Notes: generated from the letters alone by a model not told the origin. 17,761 nucleotides of DNA from CBDUXT01 sp965371245 (GCA_965371245.1 CBDUXT010000106.1:1-17761), one strand, 5' to 3'. Numbered from the stretch's first letter, positions 7,313 through 14,252 are shown. Numbers and translations: made by a program.

Positions 7313-7342
7313 CATCGGAACACCGCCCGAAGGCCGGTGACT

Positions 7343-8461
7343 CTACCTGACCTTCATCTTGATATTGTCAAAATGCATCATAATGAACGGCATGCCGAAC
7401 ATCTTGCCCGCCGCCGTCTCGTGTACGACGTGTTCCTTGGTACGATCCATCACCGTCTTGATCTGCATCACTTCGGCCAACCGTGCCTGGTCGCCCGCCT
7501 TTTGCGCTATGCCCATTTCGCGCATGATGTTCGGTTTAACATAGGGAAATGGCATGAACATCGTCCGGAGCGGCGTCTTCACCATTCCCTGGGGCGTTGG
7601 CTTATAAGGCGGGATGACCATGTGCAACGTGATCCCCTTCGACGGATTACCGGCGTCGGCGTCCAAACGCATTCGGTCGCCGTCGCCTCGAATATTCTCG
7701 TCCACCCACACGTGGATCAACTGCCCTTTGTTGATCAGCGAGCCGTCCTTATACACGTCACCTGCACCCCAAAACGCAGCATAGGCAAATGTGGTCGGTA
7801 GGGCTCGTGGTGCGATCCCGGCGCCTCCATGGATCAAATGGTTGGTCACCACGCCGCCGAAGAACGGGAACGCCCCGCCGTGCGCCAGCGGTTTCTTGCA
7901 GACGATCCGGTATTTGGCGCCGTCCGGCAACTCGAACTTGGCTTCGAAGTCAATCGTATCCTTGGTGTAGGCCCCGTCGATGGCCGTGGCATCGACCAGT
8001 TTCATCTTGACGTCCCCCGTCGTCTTTTCGTCCCAATCGCTGAACGGGCAGGCGTGATCGATAATCGTGTACTTGCCGTTCGCGGCCAGGCGCATGTTGG
8101 TTTCAATACCCAGCATGGGAAACGGCGCCATCTCGAATCCCGAGGGGTTGCTCGGCGAACCAAAGATGGCCGGATCCATGGCCCGCGTCCCCGGCAGTGT
8201 GAGGCGCGCGGCGCCCTTCTTCTGAGTGACCGTGATCTTTAACTTTCCTCCGGCGCGATCCGGCGGGTTGGGATCCATGCCCCGAGCGCGGGCAAAGGTG
8301 TGCAACCCCGGAGTGGGGGTAGCCATCATCCCCCCGCCCTGAGCCCAAGCCGGCTGGGAGCAAACGGCCAACAGGCCCAACGTCGCAAACGCCGCGACGT
8401 ACCCTTTGTTTGGAACAACCCGCGATTTCGGCGAGTTCCTGCGATCTGAGATCTGGTACAT
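7343..8461 (-). CDS. Exported protein of unknown function, paralogue B (first gene of the redox cluster)
   Basis: This 372-residue protein is paralogous to 5824-7128 and is also of unknown function. The start at ATG 8461 (MYQISDRRN) has a strong AAGGAGA site; the longer open frame to 8584 lacks one. Residues about 20-41 form an export signal (VAAFATLGLLAVCSQPAWAQ). The mature part shares the same blocks as paralogue A, including IVCKKPLAHGG, NHLIHGGAG, WGAGDVYKDGSLI and IPPYKPTPQGMVKTPLRTMF, and ends in a Met-rich segment (GKMFGMPFIMMHFDNIKMK). One cysteine (VCKKPL) is conserved between the paralogues after the leader. The protein is likely periplasmic. Position at the head of a cupredoxin/cytochrome operon suggests a redox or copper role, which is inference only. 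Confidence 0.82.
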   Translation of the reverse strand: MYQISDRRNSPKSRVVPNKGYVAAFATLGLLAVCSQPAWAQGGGMMATPTPGLHTFARARGMDPNPPDRAGGKLKITVTQKKGAARLTLPGTRAMDPAIFGSPSNPSGFEMAPFPMLGIETNMRLAANGKYTIIDHACPFSDWDEKTTGDVKMKLVDATAIDGAYTKDTIDFEAKFELPDGAKYRIVCKKPLAHGGAFPFFGGVVTNHLIHGGAGIAPRALPTTFAYAAFWGAGDVYKDGSLINKGQLIHVWVDENIRGDGDRMRLDADAGNPSKGITLHMVIPPYKPTPQGMVKTPLRTMFMPFPYVKPNIMREMGIAQKAGDQARLAEVMQIKTVMDRTKEHVVHETAAGKMFGMPFIMMHFDNIKMKVR

Positions 8462-8561
8462 GAGATTCGTCTCCTTAAAAAGATGCGATAGAGAAACCTG
8501 TAACATCATTGCGCGTGCCGGACACCCGCCCGGAACCCGACAAGCTTTGTTGCCGCCTCTT

Positions 8562-8575
8562 CGTTTGAACAAACG
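8562..8575. promoter_or_regulatory. Palindrome upstream of the redox cluster (candidate operator)
   Basis: CGTTTG-AA-CAAACG is a perfect 6-2-6 inverted repeat about 100 bases before the paralogue B start and after the preceding gene stop. The position suits an operator or activator site for the cluster. No convincing -35/-10 pair was found beside it. Confidence 0.35.
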
Positions 8576-8602
8576 TAAAGCCAACGGGTAACACCACTTA
8601 CA

Positions 8603-9244
8603 TCAATCATCCCTATGTTTGTGCGTCCGGCGATCCTTGAACGGTTCAAGGAAAGCGCGGACACGTTTGGGAACGCGTTTACGCGGCCACTTTGCAAATG
8701 CTTCCTGCAAATCCGTGAATGGCGCTCCACACCGGTGCTTCTTGACGGCCGCTGCGTGAGAGCAGTCCGCCGCCTCGCGTAGGGCGTTGAACTCCTCAGC
8801 CGTCCAATCGACGTTGTACTGTTCGATGGCGCCCTGCTCCGAAACCAAAATGACTTGTGGGCCGCGAAGGCGAGTGCGTGTTGTGCTGTGCGGCGTTCGG
8901 ATGTCGATGACCGTGTGGGTACCCACAAGGCGGTTCTTGGTCTGGGCGGCGCTCACCTCAACCTTGTCCTGATCCAACGCCGATAGCACGATGAAACCCG
9001 GCTGATCCTCGGTCATGCCCACGGCCAGGAAGCCGCCGGCGAGATCGCGCGTATATTCGACCGCATCGGCGTTGGCCGTCGTTCCGATCCGTTGGAACGC
9101 CGCGTAGGCGCCGGCGAACACGATGGACGCGACAAGTGTTTTTGTGATCGGGCTGAGGCGTCGGCGTCGCGCAGCCCCGCAAGGATTCTCCGTTGATACG
9201 ATCACGTCGTCGCTCGCCTCAATCGTTGAGATCGGTGTTTGCAC
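8603..9244 (-). CDS. Membrane-anchored protein of unknown function
   Basis: The 213-residue product starts at a GTG (9244). It has a cytoplasmic N-terminus with an arginine cluster (ARRRRLSP), one membrane segment at about residues 33-50 (TLVASIVFAGAYAAF), and an exported remainder. The middle (GGFLAVGMTEDQPGFIVLSALDQDKVEVSA and IDIRTPHSTTRTRLRGPQVILVSEQGAIEQYNVDW) looks like a compact beta-rich domain. The C-terminus is strongly basic (WPRKRVPKRVRAFLEPFKDRRTHKHRDD). I recognise no family. It follows the lipoprotein gene at 9297-9893 by 52 bases in the same direction, so the pair may be co-transcribed. Confidence 0.62.
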   Translation of the reverse strand: MQTPISTIEASDDVIVSTENPCGAARRRRLSPITKTLVASIVFAGAYAAFQRIGTTANADAVEYTRDLAGGFLAVGMTEDQPGFIVLSALDQDKVEVSAAQTKNRLVGTHTVIDIRTPHSTTRTRLRGPQVILVSEQGAIEQYNVDWTAEEFNALREAADCSHAAAVKKHRCGAPFTDLQEAFAKWPRKRVPKRVRAFLEPFKDRRTHKHRDD

Positions 9245-9296
9245 CGTCTAGTCTCCGGTTCTTTGCTACGAGTCTGTGCAAGGAGTCACATTGGAT

Positions 9297-9893
9297 TCAC
9301 GGTCCATTGCCGTTCGCTGGTACGACCGACGACAGGGCCAGGATTCCGTTCGGCAATCTCTTCGCCACTCGTCGTGACGATTGGTTCCCTGCGATCGCGA
9401 GGGCGAAAGGTCGATCGTCGGCGCGTATCGGTAGGCTGAGATTGCCCAAATCACTCACGCGCCCGATGACCAGGTCGAATCGCTCTTCCCACGCAAAGGA
9501 CTGGTGCGGGCTCGCCGAAGAGACCACGCGAGGTGCATCGCGAAGACTCACACTTGAACTTGTTGCATGCAATTCGTCCGACGATGAGCTGCCCGCCACG
9601 AAAGCCGAGTTTGCCCAAACGTCGGCAAGCACGAGGGCATCCGTACTCTTGGTTTCGTCCGCCAACCAAGCCCATTCGCCATACCGACCGGTCGCCGCGA
9701 CACCGTTGTTCGGGTAGTCGGCGAAATCGAAGGCCTTGGTCTCCGAGAACAAACCGATCTGCGGAGTAATCGCACACCCGCCGCCGATGATTGCCGAAAG
9801 AACGAGCACGAAAGTGTTTGGAATGAGCCACCTTTGCCGGAAGGGGCGGACGAGAAGGCCTGACTTCGCTATGTCGTCGTTCCGGGTTGTCAT
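9297..9893 (-). CDS. Putative lipoprotein of unknown function
   Basis: The 198-residue product has a lipoprotein signal: a basic N-terminus (MTTRNDDIAKSGLLVRPFRQR), a hydrophobic run (FVLVLSAIIGGGC) and a lipobox cysteine followed by AITPQIGLF. The open frame continues upstream to 10094 but that part is charged and Cys-rich noise, so ATG 9893 is the natural start although its ribosome site is weak. The mature part has FDLVIGRVSDLGNLSLPIRADDRPFALAIAG and many serines. I know no matching family. It lies upstream of the membrane-anchored unknown gene, and the two are probably partners. Confidence 0.6.
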   Translation of the reverse strand: MTTRNDDIAKSGLLVRPFRQRWLIPNTFVLVLSAIIGGGCAITPQIGLFSETKAFDFADYPNNGVAATGRYGEWAWLADETKSTDALVLADVWANSAFVAGSSSSDELHATSSSVSLRDAPRVVSSASPHQSFAWEERFDLVIGRVSDLGNLSLPIRADDRPFALAIAGNQSSRRVAKRLPNGILALSSVVPANGNGP

Positions 9894-10360
9894 TCTCGTT
9901 TCTCGTACGCCCACGTCGGTCGCTCCCGATTTGTCGCGCCGCGACGTTCGTCTCGTTTGCGGATTGGCGACCCGCGCCCGTTTACAACATTCTCCGCACT
10001 CACTGGGTCGGTCGTTCGCGATTGACCCAACCTTACACAGTCCCTTTGGATTCCTGACGAGCGTGATCGGTCGTACTGCACCCGCATTGGCCACGCGGCG
10101 CGCGTTCTTTCAGGGTCCGTTGCAGACTCACGCTCAATCCGTCGAGAACCAATCAGCGAGTATCATTGCGACCGTCACCAGAAATGTAACAATGACCATG
10201 GTCTGCCCGGGAATCATCCGTCGTATCCTTCCTTATTCTTCTCAAGACATCTCTACGTCGATCAAACCGGATCTCATTCGCCAACGTTAGCATAGAGTCA
10301 GTCCCTTAACCGGCAGCCTGCACGCGAGCACCGTCGATCACTACGCTCAGGTATTCCACG
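9894..10360. other. Mostly non-coding stretch between the response regulator and the lipoprotein gene
   Basis: Apart from one possible 27-residue membrane peptide ORF (10134-10217) I see no supportable gene here. Other small frames are arginine-rich shadows. It may contain the promoter of the lipoprotein pair, but no clear promoter was recognised. Confidence 0.5.
10134..10217 (-). CDS. Possible 27-residue single-pass membrane peptide
   Basis: ATG 10217 is preceded by AAGGAAGG nine bases upstream. The frame reads MIPGQTMVIVTFLVTVAMIL then ADWFSTD and stop. It would be one transmembrane helix with a short acidic tail. A second frame (MLTLANEIRFDRRR, starting upstream) overlaps but looks random. 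The good ribosome site and the hydrophobic composition support expression. No homologue is recognised and no function is proposed. Confidence 0.35.
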   Translation of the reverse strand: MIPGQTMVIVTFLVTVAMILADWFSTD

Positions 10361-10798
10361 CTACGCCACTCCTTGTGTACGAGCCTCACAATGGGCACTG
10401 CGGCCCGCATCAGAGCCACGGACCGCAAACGGCTTGAGCAGTCGGCACAGTTCGCGGCGCAGCGTCTTGTCTGCGCCATTACGCTTTGTGGCCACCCTTA
10501 TCCCGCGGGACAAGTACAGCCGACGCGCGACGGCGTCCGTTTCATCGACAATTGCGATCAGAGCAACGGACTTGAACTGCGGGTCACGCGAAACGACATC
10601 AGCGAAATCCAAAGAGCCCGACACCGGCGTGTCCGCATCGAAGACCATCAGATCGGGCTTCGACCTGGCAGCCTCCATGAGCACGTCAAGTGCGTCGCTA
10701 AACACGCGAACGCCCAACCCCATCTGGTGACACACGTCGTATACCTGACGCCCGAGCTCGATGTCCGATTCAACAGCGAGAATGCTTCTTTGGCTCAT
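10361..10798 (-). CDS. Single-domain response regulator (CheY-like receiver)
   Basis: This 145-residue protein starts at ATG 10798 with GAGGAG upstream. It is essentially one receiver domain: acidic pair Glu10/Asp12 (AVESDIELG), candidate phosphoacceptor Asp54 at the end of LMVFDADTP, the switch position in IAIVDET (Thr87), and conserved Lys105 (VATKRNG). After about residue 125 there is only a short tail, with no output domain, so it would act through protein contacts. No histidine kinase is visible in the window. It lies downstream of the sigma/anti-sigma pair and may belong to the same regulatory block. The longer frame to 10933 is not supported by composition. Confidence 0.8.
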   Translation of the reverse strand: MSQRSILAVESDIELGRQVYDVCHQMGLGVRVFSDALDVLMEAARSKPDLMVFDADTPVSGSLDFADVVSRDPQFKSVALIAIVDETDAVARRLYLSRGIRVATKRNGADKTLRRELCRLLKPFAVRGSDAGRSAHCEARTQGVA

Positions 10799-10808
10799 GT
10801 CACGCTCC

Positions 10809-10982
10809 TCATCTCGCAGGCCTGATCTGCAAGCGAAACACGATCCCAACGGACCATTGCGAAAGCCCGTGCCTCGCGCTACGGTCCCGGACGACCAGCC
10901 CCGCGGCATCCAGTTCGGCCGCTGCCTGTTCAATAAGTGAGTCGTTCGGGATGTTACGAACCTTACAAGGCTCTCCGGAGAG
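10809..10982 (-). pseudogene. Start-less coding-like stretch upstream of the response regulator
   Basis: A frame open from about 10982 to a stop at 10809-10811 reads VRNIPNDSLIEQAAAELDAAGLVVRDRS, then a basic end finishing VFRLQIRPAR. The amphipathic residue pattern and G/C-rich third positions look coding, unlike the overlapping arginine-rich frame. There is no ATG, GTG or TTG start in frame, and the frame is closed further upstream within the anti-sigma gene. It may be a gene with a base error, a remnant, or an unusual start. It ends 10 bases before the response-regulator start, which fits an operon member. The family is not recognised. Confidence 0.35.
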
Positions 10983-10990
10983 TCCGGTTC

Positions 10991-11254
10991 CTAGTTGGGA
11001 TGGGAGTGATCGGTGCGAAGCGATGCCTTGATTCTCTCAAGGGCATCGCTAGAAAGATCGGCGCAGTTTTTCACGGCCGGGTCGTCCCGATAATGGTCGG
11101 AAACGACCTTGTTCAGAGATTCGATTTGACGCCTGTACGCCGAGCAGCCCTTACACATCATGACATGCAGCCGCAAACCAATCCGTCTCCAGAGCGATAG
11201 ATCACGATCAAGGTTCTCGGAGACAAGTTTTGTGACATCTTTGCATGACAGCAT
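10991..11254 (-). CDS. Zinc-binding anti-sigma factor
   Basis: This is an 87-residue protein beginning MLSCKDVTKLVSENLDRDL with the zinc anti-sigma motif His30-x3-Cys34-x2-Cys37 (HVMMCKGC). It is short and has no membrane segment, so it is a soluble zf-HC2/ZAS-type regulator that would bind the sigma factor encoded directly upstream. Its ATG at 11254 overlaps the sigma stop codon (TGATG), a coupling typical of ECF sigma/anti-sigma pairs. A longer frame to 11341 lies inside the sigma gene and is not the start. Soluble ZAS proteins often respond to redox or metal stress, which would suit the nearby redox cluster; that link is inferred. Confidence 0.85.
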   Translation of the reverse strand: MLSCKDVTKLVSENLDRDLSLWRRIGLRLHVMMCKGCSAYRRQIESLNKVVSDHYRDDPAVKNCADLSSDALERIKASLRTDHSHPN

Positions 11255-11910
11255 CAGGGTTTCTCTCCGCAGTTCAAATCGAACCACTTCGCTTCGAGGC
11301 ACGCCCTCAGCCGCGCCCGCGCGCGGTGAAGCAGCACCCACAGGTTAGTCGAGGAAATCGACAAGACCTTACAGACTTCTTTCGATTCCACATCGTCCAT
11401 GATCCGCAACGAGAATGCATCCGCCTGAAGCTCCGGTAACGCACCGAGGCAGCCCTCGAAGACCACCCAGAAATCGGCACGCTCCTGGAGTGCCGCAGGA
11501 TCGACGTCGATGTGCTCGGGGGCTTTGATCCATCGTCCCTTGTTGTCAAACCATGAATCAATCGCCGGGTCGCTTACGTCCAGTGATTCAGTCTCCCGCT
11601 TTCGATCAATTTTCCGGAAGAGGTCCATAATCTTGTGACGAAGGACTCCAACCAGCCATGTGCGCGGGCTCGATTTCGATTGGAAGGAATCTAGGGTCTT
11701 CATCGCGGCAAGAAAGGTTTCCTGCACGAGTTCTTCCGCCGCGTGATGGTCTCGGACACGTGGAAGCGCATAACGAAACAGGTAGCCAGCATGTTCGTCC
11801 ACCCACGATTCGAGGATTTCGGTGGGCGCGGACTGGGCTGCGCCCATCGACTCGTCCGGTGAAGCACCATCCTTGATCCCTGTGGTCTTACCTGTGGGTT
11901 GTGTACCCAT
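11254..11910 (-). CDS. ECF-type RNA polymerase sigma factor
   Basis: This is a 218-residue sigma-70 family protein. Region 2 spans about residues 40-100 (HAGYLFRYALPRVRDHHAAEELVQETFLAAM and SPRTWLVGVLRHKIMDLFRK). A linker with WFDNKGRWIKAPEH follows. Region 4 spans about 150-205 (FEGCLGALPELQADAFSLRIMDDVESKEVCKVLSISSTNLWVLLHRARARLRACLE), with the helix-turn-helix in ESKEVCKVLSISSTNLWVLLHRAR. The linker and the NLWVLLHRAR helix resemble the TIGR02943 group of ECF factors. ATG 11910 has only a weak AGG upstream. It is translationally coupled to the anti-sigma gene. The target promoters are unknown. Confidence 0.9.
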   Translation of the reverse strand: MGTQPTGKTTGIKDGASPDESMGAAQSAPTEILESWVDEHAGYLFRYALPRVRDHHAAEELVQETFLAAMKTLDSFQSKSSPRTWLVGVLRHKIMDLFRKIDRKRETESLDVSDPAIDSWFDNKGRWIKAPEHIDVDPAALQERADFWVVFEGCLGALPELQADAFSLRIMDDVESKEVCKVLSISSTNLWVLLHRARARLRACLEAKWFDLNCGEKP

Positions 11911-11916
11911 GCTGTT

Positions 11917-12828
11917 TCAACCTAACTGAAACCAGGTGTCGGTCACCGCGGCGCGCTTGTTGCGCCCCGACGTGTGAATCGTACCCGCGGGAGCGAGCCG
12001 CGCCCATGTTGGCATGGCTCGCTCGCGGTATCCCCGCCTCAAGCCGGTTCCGGGGATGGTTCTTGGGGCGATCGCGTGTCGTGCGTCTCCGTAGGCTGGT
12101 GTCTCGCACATGCTACGACTGTCGAGGATCGAACGCCCGGCAATGGACCGTATGATGCGGTGGTTATGGGCAGGCTGCGCGTCCGCGCCTGCGTGGCGCC
12201 ACGTCGTTCGTTCCGAGAGTAACCGGTATGATAGGGGCTGGTCAGGGACGAGACGATTCCGTGGAAACCGCGAAGTGGACCGGCGCAACGACGCTGGCGT
12301 GAGAATAAGCACTCGCTGGATTCGTCGCCGCAGCAGAAGTTCACTCAGAATCAAGCCCGCCTCAATCGTCTTGCCGATACCAACGTCGTCAGCGATCAAC
12401 ATGCTGACACGAGGCATCTGCAGCGCTTTGAGCAGCGGAACGAGCTGGTAATCCTCCACCTGAACGGCACCGTGGAAAGGTGATGCGATTGGAAGACGGT
12501 CCAAGAGCCCCTCGCCGTCCGGATCGAGGTATGGGCAGATTGCCGACCAGCGAGTCGCCCTCACGAGAGCATCGAACTCGTCGATCGGCATCGGGTCTCC
12601 GGACCGGACTTGGGGCAACTCCGTCGGCTCGAGAAGCTGCTTCCGCGGCTCGAGTTCCCAGAGGAGTTCTTCGCTGAGCGGGAGTTGATCGTCCTTGTAC
12701 TCTACGCGAACTAGGTTCAATCTGCCGACGTCGCCATCGAAAGGCTCCATCGATGCGATAATGCCACGACGATTGCGCACGGTGGCCACCATCTCGACGC
12801 GAGGCACGCTAGCTTCGGCAGTTGGCAA
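11917..12828 (-). pseudogene. Truncated DrmD-like SNF2 helicase (DISARM-type) fragment
   Basis: The first about 183 residues (12280-12828) look like the beginning of a DrmD-type SNF2 helicase: an N-terminal block VRNRRGIIASMEP then LVRVEYKDD and LLWELEP, a block FDALVRATRWS, then SPFHGAVQVEDYQLVPLLKAL, the Walker A motif IADDVGIGKTIEAGLI, and RRIQRVLILTPASL. Family members continue with a QW-containing segment and several hundred more residues. Here similarity stops abruptly at about 12280 and the remaining frame is arginine/proline-rich noise. No other frame resumes the helicase, so this is truncation, not a simple frameshift. It starts at a TTG (12828) with GGAAAGG upstream. No other DISARM gene is present. 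It is a relic of a defence locus. Confidence 0.68.
11991..12024. terminator. Hairpin upstream of the sigma factor gene
   Basis: GAGCGAGCC (11991-11999) pairs with 12016-12024 over 9 bp around a 16-base interior that can itself fold. It separates the helicase relic from the sigma gene and could end read-through from the right. No T-run follows on the minus strand. Confidence 0.4.
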
Positions 12829-13186
12829 ATCGAATCCTTTCCACGACCAAGGATACGTCCGTCACGAATCGCAACGATTCCACGAAGGCAAATTGTACAG
12901 CAGAAATGAACTGCGGCATAACCGGATGACTGTGAGAAAGCACTGGGCTTGAAGGGTTCGGGTCTCCGCGAGGCCAACCGTTTTCAAGTAGGATTCGAAG
13001 TGGTCGTCTCAAATGGACGAACCGGCACACGCTTCCAAGAGAACGGTGTGGTGTCAGGGATAGGGCCGAATGCCCTCACTCCGATCGTGAACGGTGGATA
13101 GCGCGCTCCAGGCCCAGGAGCGATTGCCAAACCGGGGTACAGGGTTCGAATCGTAAGCGCTGGATCCTGAGGATGAGTGACTCACA
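12829..13186. other. Non-coding stretch upstream of the helicase relic
   Basis: I see no supportable gene. There is a perfect palindrome GAATCG-CAA-CGATTC at 12866-12880, about 40 bases before the helicase start, and on the minus strand a TACAAT box centred near 12896; both could belong to the old promoter. The stretch leads into the transposase relic. Confidence 0.4.
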
Positions 13187-13400
13187 GTGCGTCTGGTTGA
13201 ATCGGTTCGCCGTGAATGTCTCAACCACCTCATCGTGTTCAATGAGCGACACGTGCTGCGTATTCTTCAACTGTACTTCGACTTCTATCTTCACTCGCGT
13301 ACCCATCTAGCCTTGGAATGTGGAACCGTCCCACCGCGGTCGAGTTGTCGCGATTCCGCAAATCGGCGGGCTTCATCACCGATACTGCCGCGCGGCGTGA
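13187..13400 (+). pseudogene. C-terminal remnant of an integrase-core (rve) transposase, frameshifted
   Basis: Plus-strand translation gives ESVRRECLNHLIVFNERHVLRILQLYFDFYLHSRTHLALE, the characteristic end of the DDE integrase core in IS3/IS481-like transposases (RRE-L-H-IV-NE-H--R-L--Y--YY---RTH--L). The catalytic glutamate belongs to the region around SVRRE or just before it. The protein then leaves frame near 13330-13355 and ends in the +1 frame with GRVVAIPQIGGLHHRYCRAA and stop, which matches the usual terminal GGLHHRY motif. No upstream part of the core and no terminal inverted repeats were found. It is the only clear plus-strand gene relic of a mobile element here. Confidence 0.72.
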
Positions 13401-13497
13401 TCAAGTCCATGTCAACTGACTCGATGGTCGATACCGACGTTGCGCGCATCGACGCCGATTTCACACAGTTTCGGACGAGAACCGCTCCAAAGTTTCG

Positions 13498-13662
13498 ATG
13501 ATCAGCGACTCATCGGCGCCGGTACGGCCCGCATCGCGCTTGTCAGCAAGCAAGGAATGGTTGTACGACCTAACCGGCAACGTCTCAGGCGTGTGTCCCG
13601 AATGTGGACTGACGTTCAGCGATCCAATTGAAGCGGGCCAGGATCAAAGAGTCTTTCTCTGA
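13498..13662 (+). pseudogene. Remnant of a planctomycete zinc-ribbon protein
   Basis: The frame from ATG 13498 to TGA 13660-13662 contains KEWLYDLTGNVSGVCPECGLTF. Planctomycete proteins often start with a zinc ribbon of the form CxxCGYDLTGN-SGVCPECG. Here the second CxxC (CPEC) survives but the first knuckle is gone (KEWLYDL), so zinc could not be held by four cysteines. The sequence before it is unrelated. It is probably debris from a larger gene and a useful taxonomic marker. Confidence 0.6.
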
Positions 13663-13815
13663 CCAATCCGTGGAGCCGGCCTGTACCAGGTCGCCCGCTC
13701 TGTCCCATTGGAGCCGCGCTATGGCCCGCAATAACCAAACCCGGACCCCAGCACCCGCCAATCGCTCAGTGGGGCTCCCTGCATGTTTGGCACTTCCTGT
13801 CACTGATTGGCACTG

Positions 13816-13995
13816 TTATCCCCGAACGACGGACTCGACAAGCGTGAGGATCGTTTGCCGGATGTGGTCGGGAAGGTGCGGCCATGCGACGGCGAGAGCG
13901 TCAAGTTCGTCCAGAGCGGGACATGCAGTGTCCTCCGTCGAACATGCTGGAGTACATGCCAAGGTTTCGTCGAACTGTAAGTCCTTTGTTTCCAA
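13816..13995 (-). pseudogene. Integrase-associated 'AWPxLPxxIR' tail fragment
   Basis: The minus frame ends DELDALAVAWPHLPDHIRQTILTLVESVVRG. Tails of the form AWP-LP--I---I--LV are, in my recollection, common at the ends of short planctomycete frames lying between tRNA-derived scars and site-specific integrase genes. Here the frame emerges directly from the antisense of the tRNA-Glu fragment at 14017-14062, the same arrangement. No integrase catalytic domain is present. The frame's upstream part to 14169 has no coding character. Confidence 0.5.
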
Positions 13996-14016
13996 GGGGT
14001 TTACGAAAATCAACGG

Positions 14017-14062
14017 ACAGGTTCTCATCCTGGAGACAGGGGTTCGAGTCTCCTTGGGGGTG
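14017..14062 (+). other. 3' half of a tRNA-Glu (CTC), probable integration scar
   Basis: From the anticodon arm onward the tRNA is recognisable: stem ACAGG/CCTGG (14017-14021 with 14029-14033, one mismatch), loop TTCTCAT giving anticodon CTC with A37, a 4-base variable loop, T-stem AGGGG with CTCCT (one wobble) around loop TTCGAGT (14043-14049), then TGGGGGT as the 3' acceptor strand and G as discriminator. No D-arm or 5' acceptor strand precedes it. A 3' half-tRNA is what remains at one end of elements that integrate into tRNA genes. Confidence 0.65.
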
Positions 14063-14252
14063 ATCTCACGAGCGTCGGTGTCAGGAGATGGCAGCCGACG
14101 CTTTTCTAAGCCAGGACAAGCACTTACGCGTGTCACGGGAGGTACGCTCGGTGTGCTCACTGAGCGCATCAGTCACGGATCCTGGTAACGGCGCGGCCAA
14201 ACGGGAGGCACGGCCGAACAGGGCAAGGATGTCGAATCAGGGAGTCTTCGGG

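Noticed and set aside
13100..13170. A second tRNA-like T-loop (GGGTTCGAATCG)
   Set aside because: The bases on the two sides of the loop do not pair into a T-stem and no anticodon arm precedes it.
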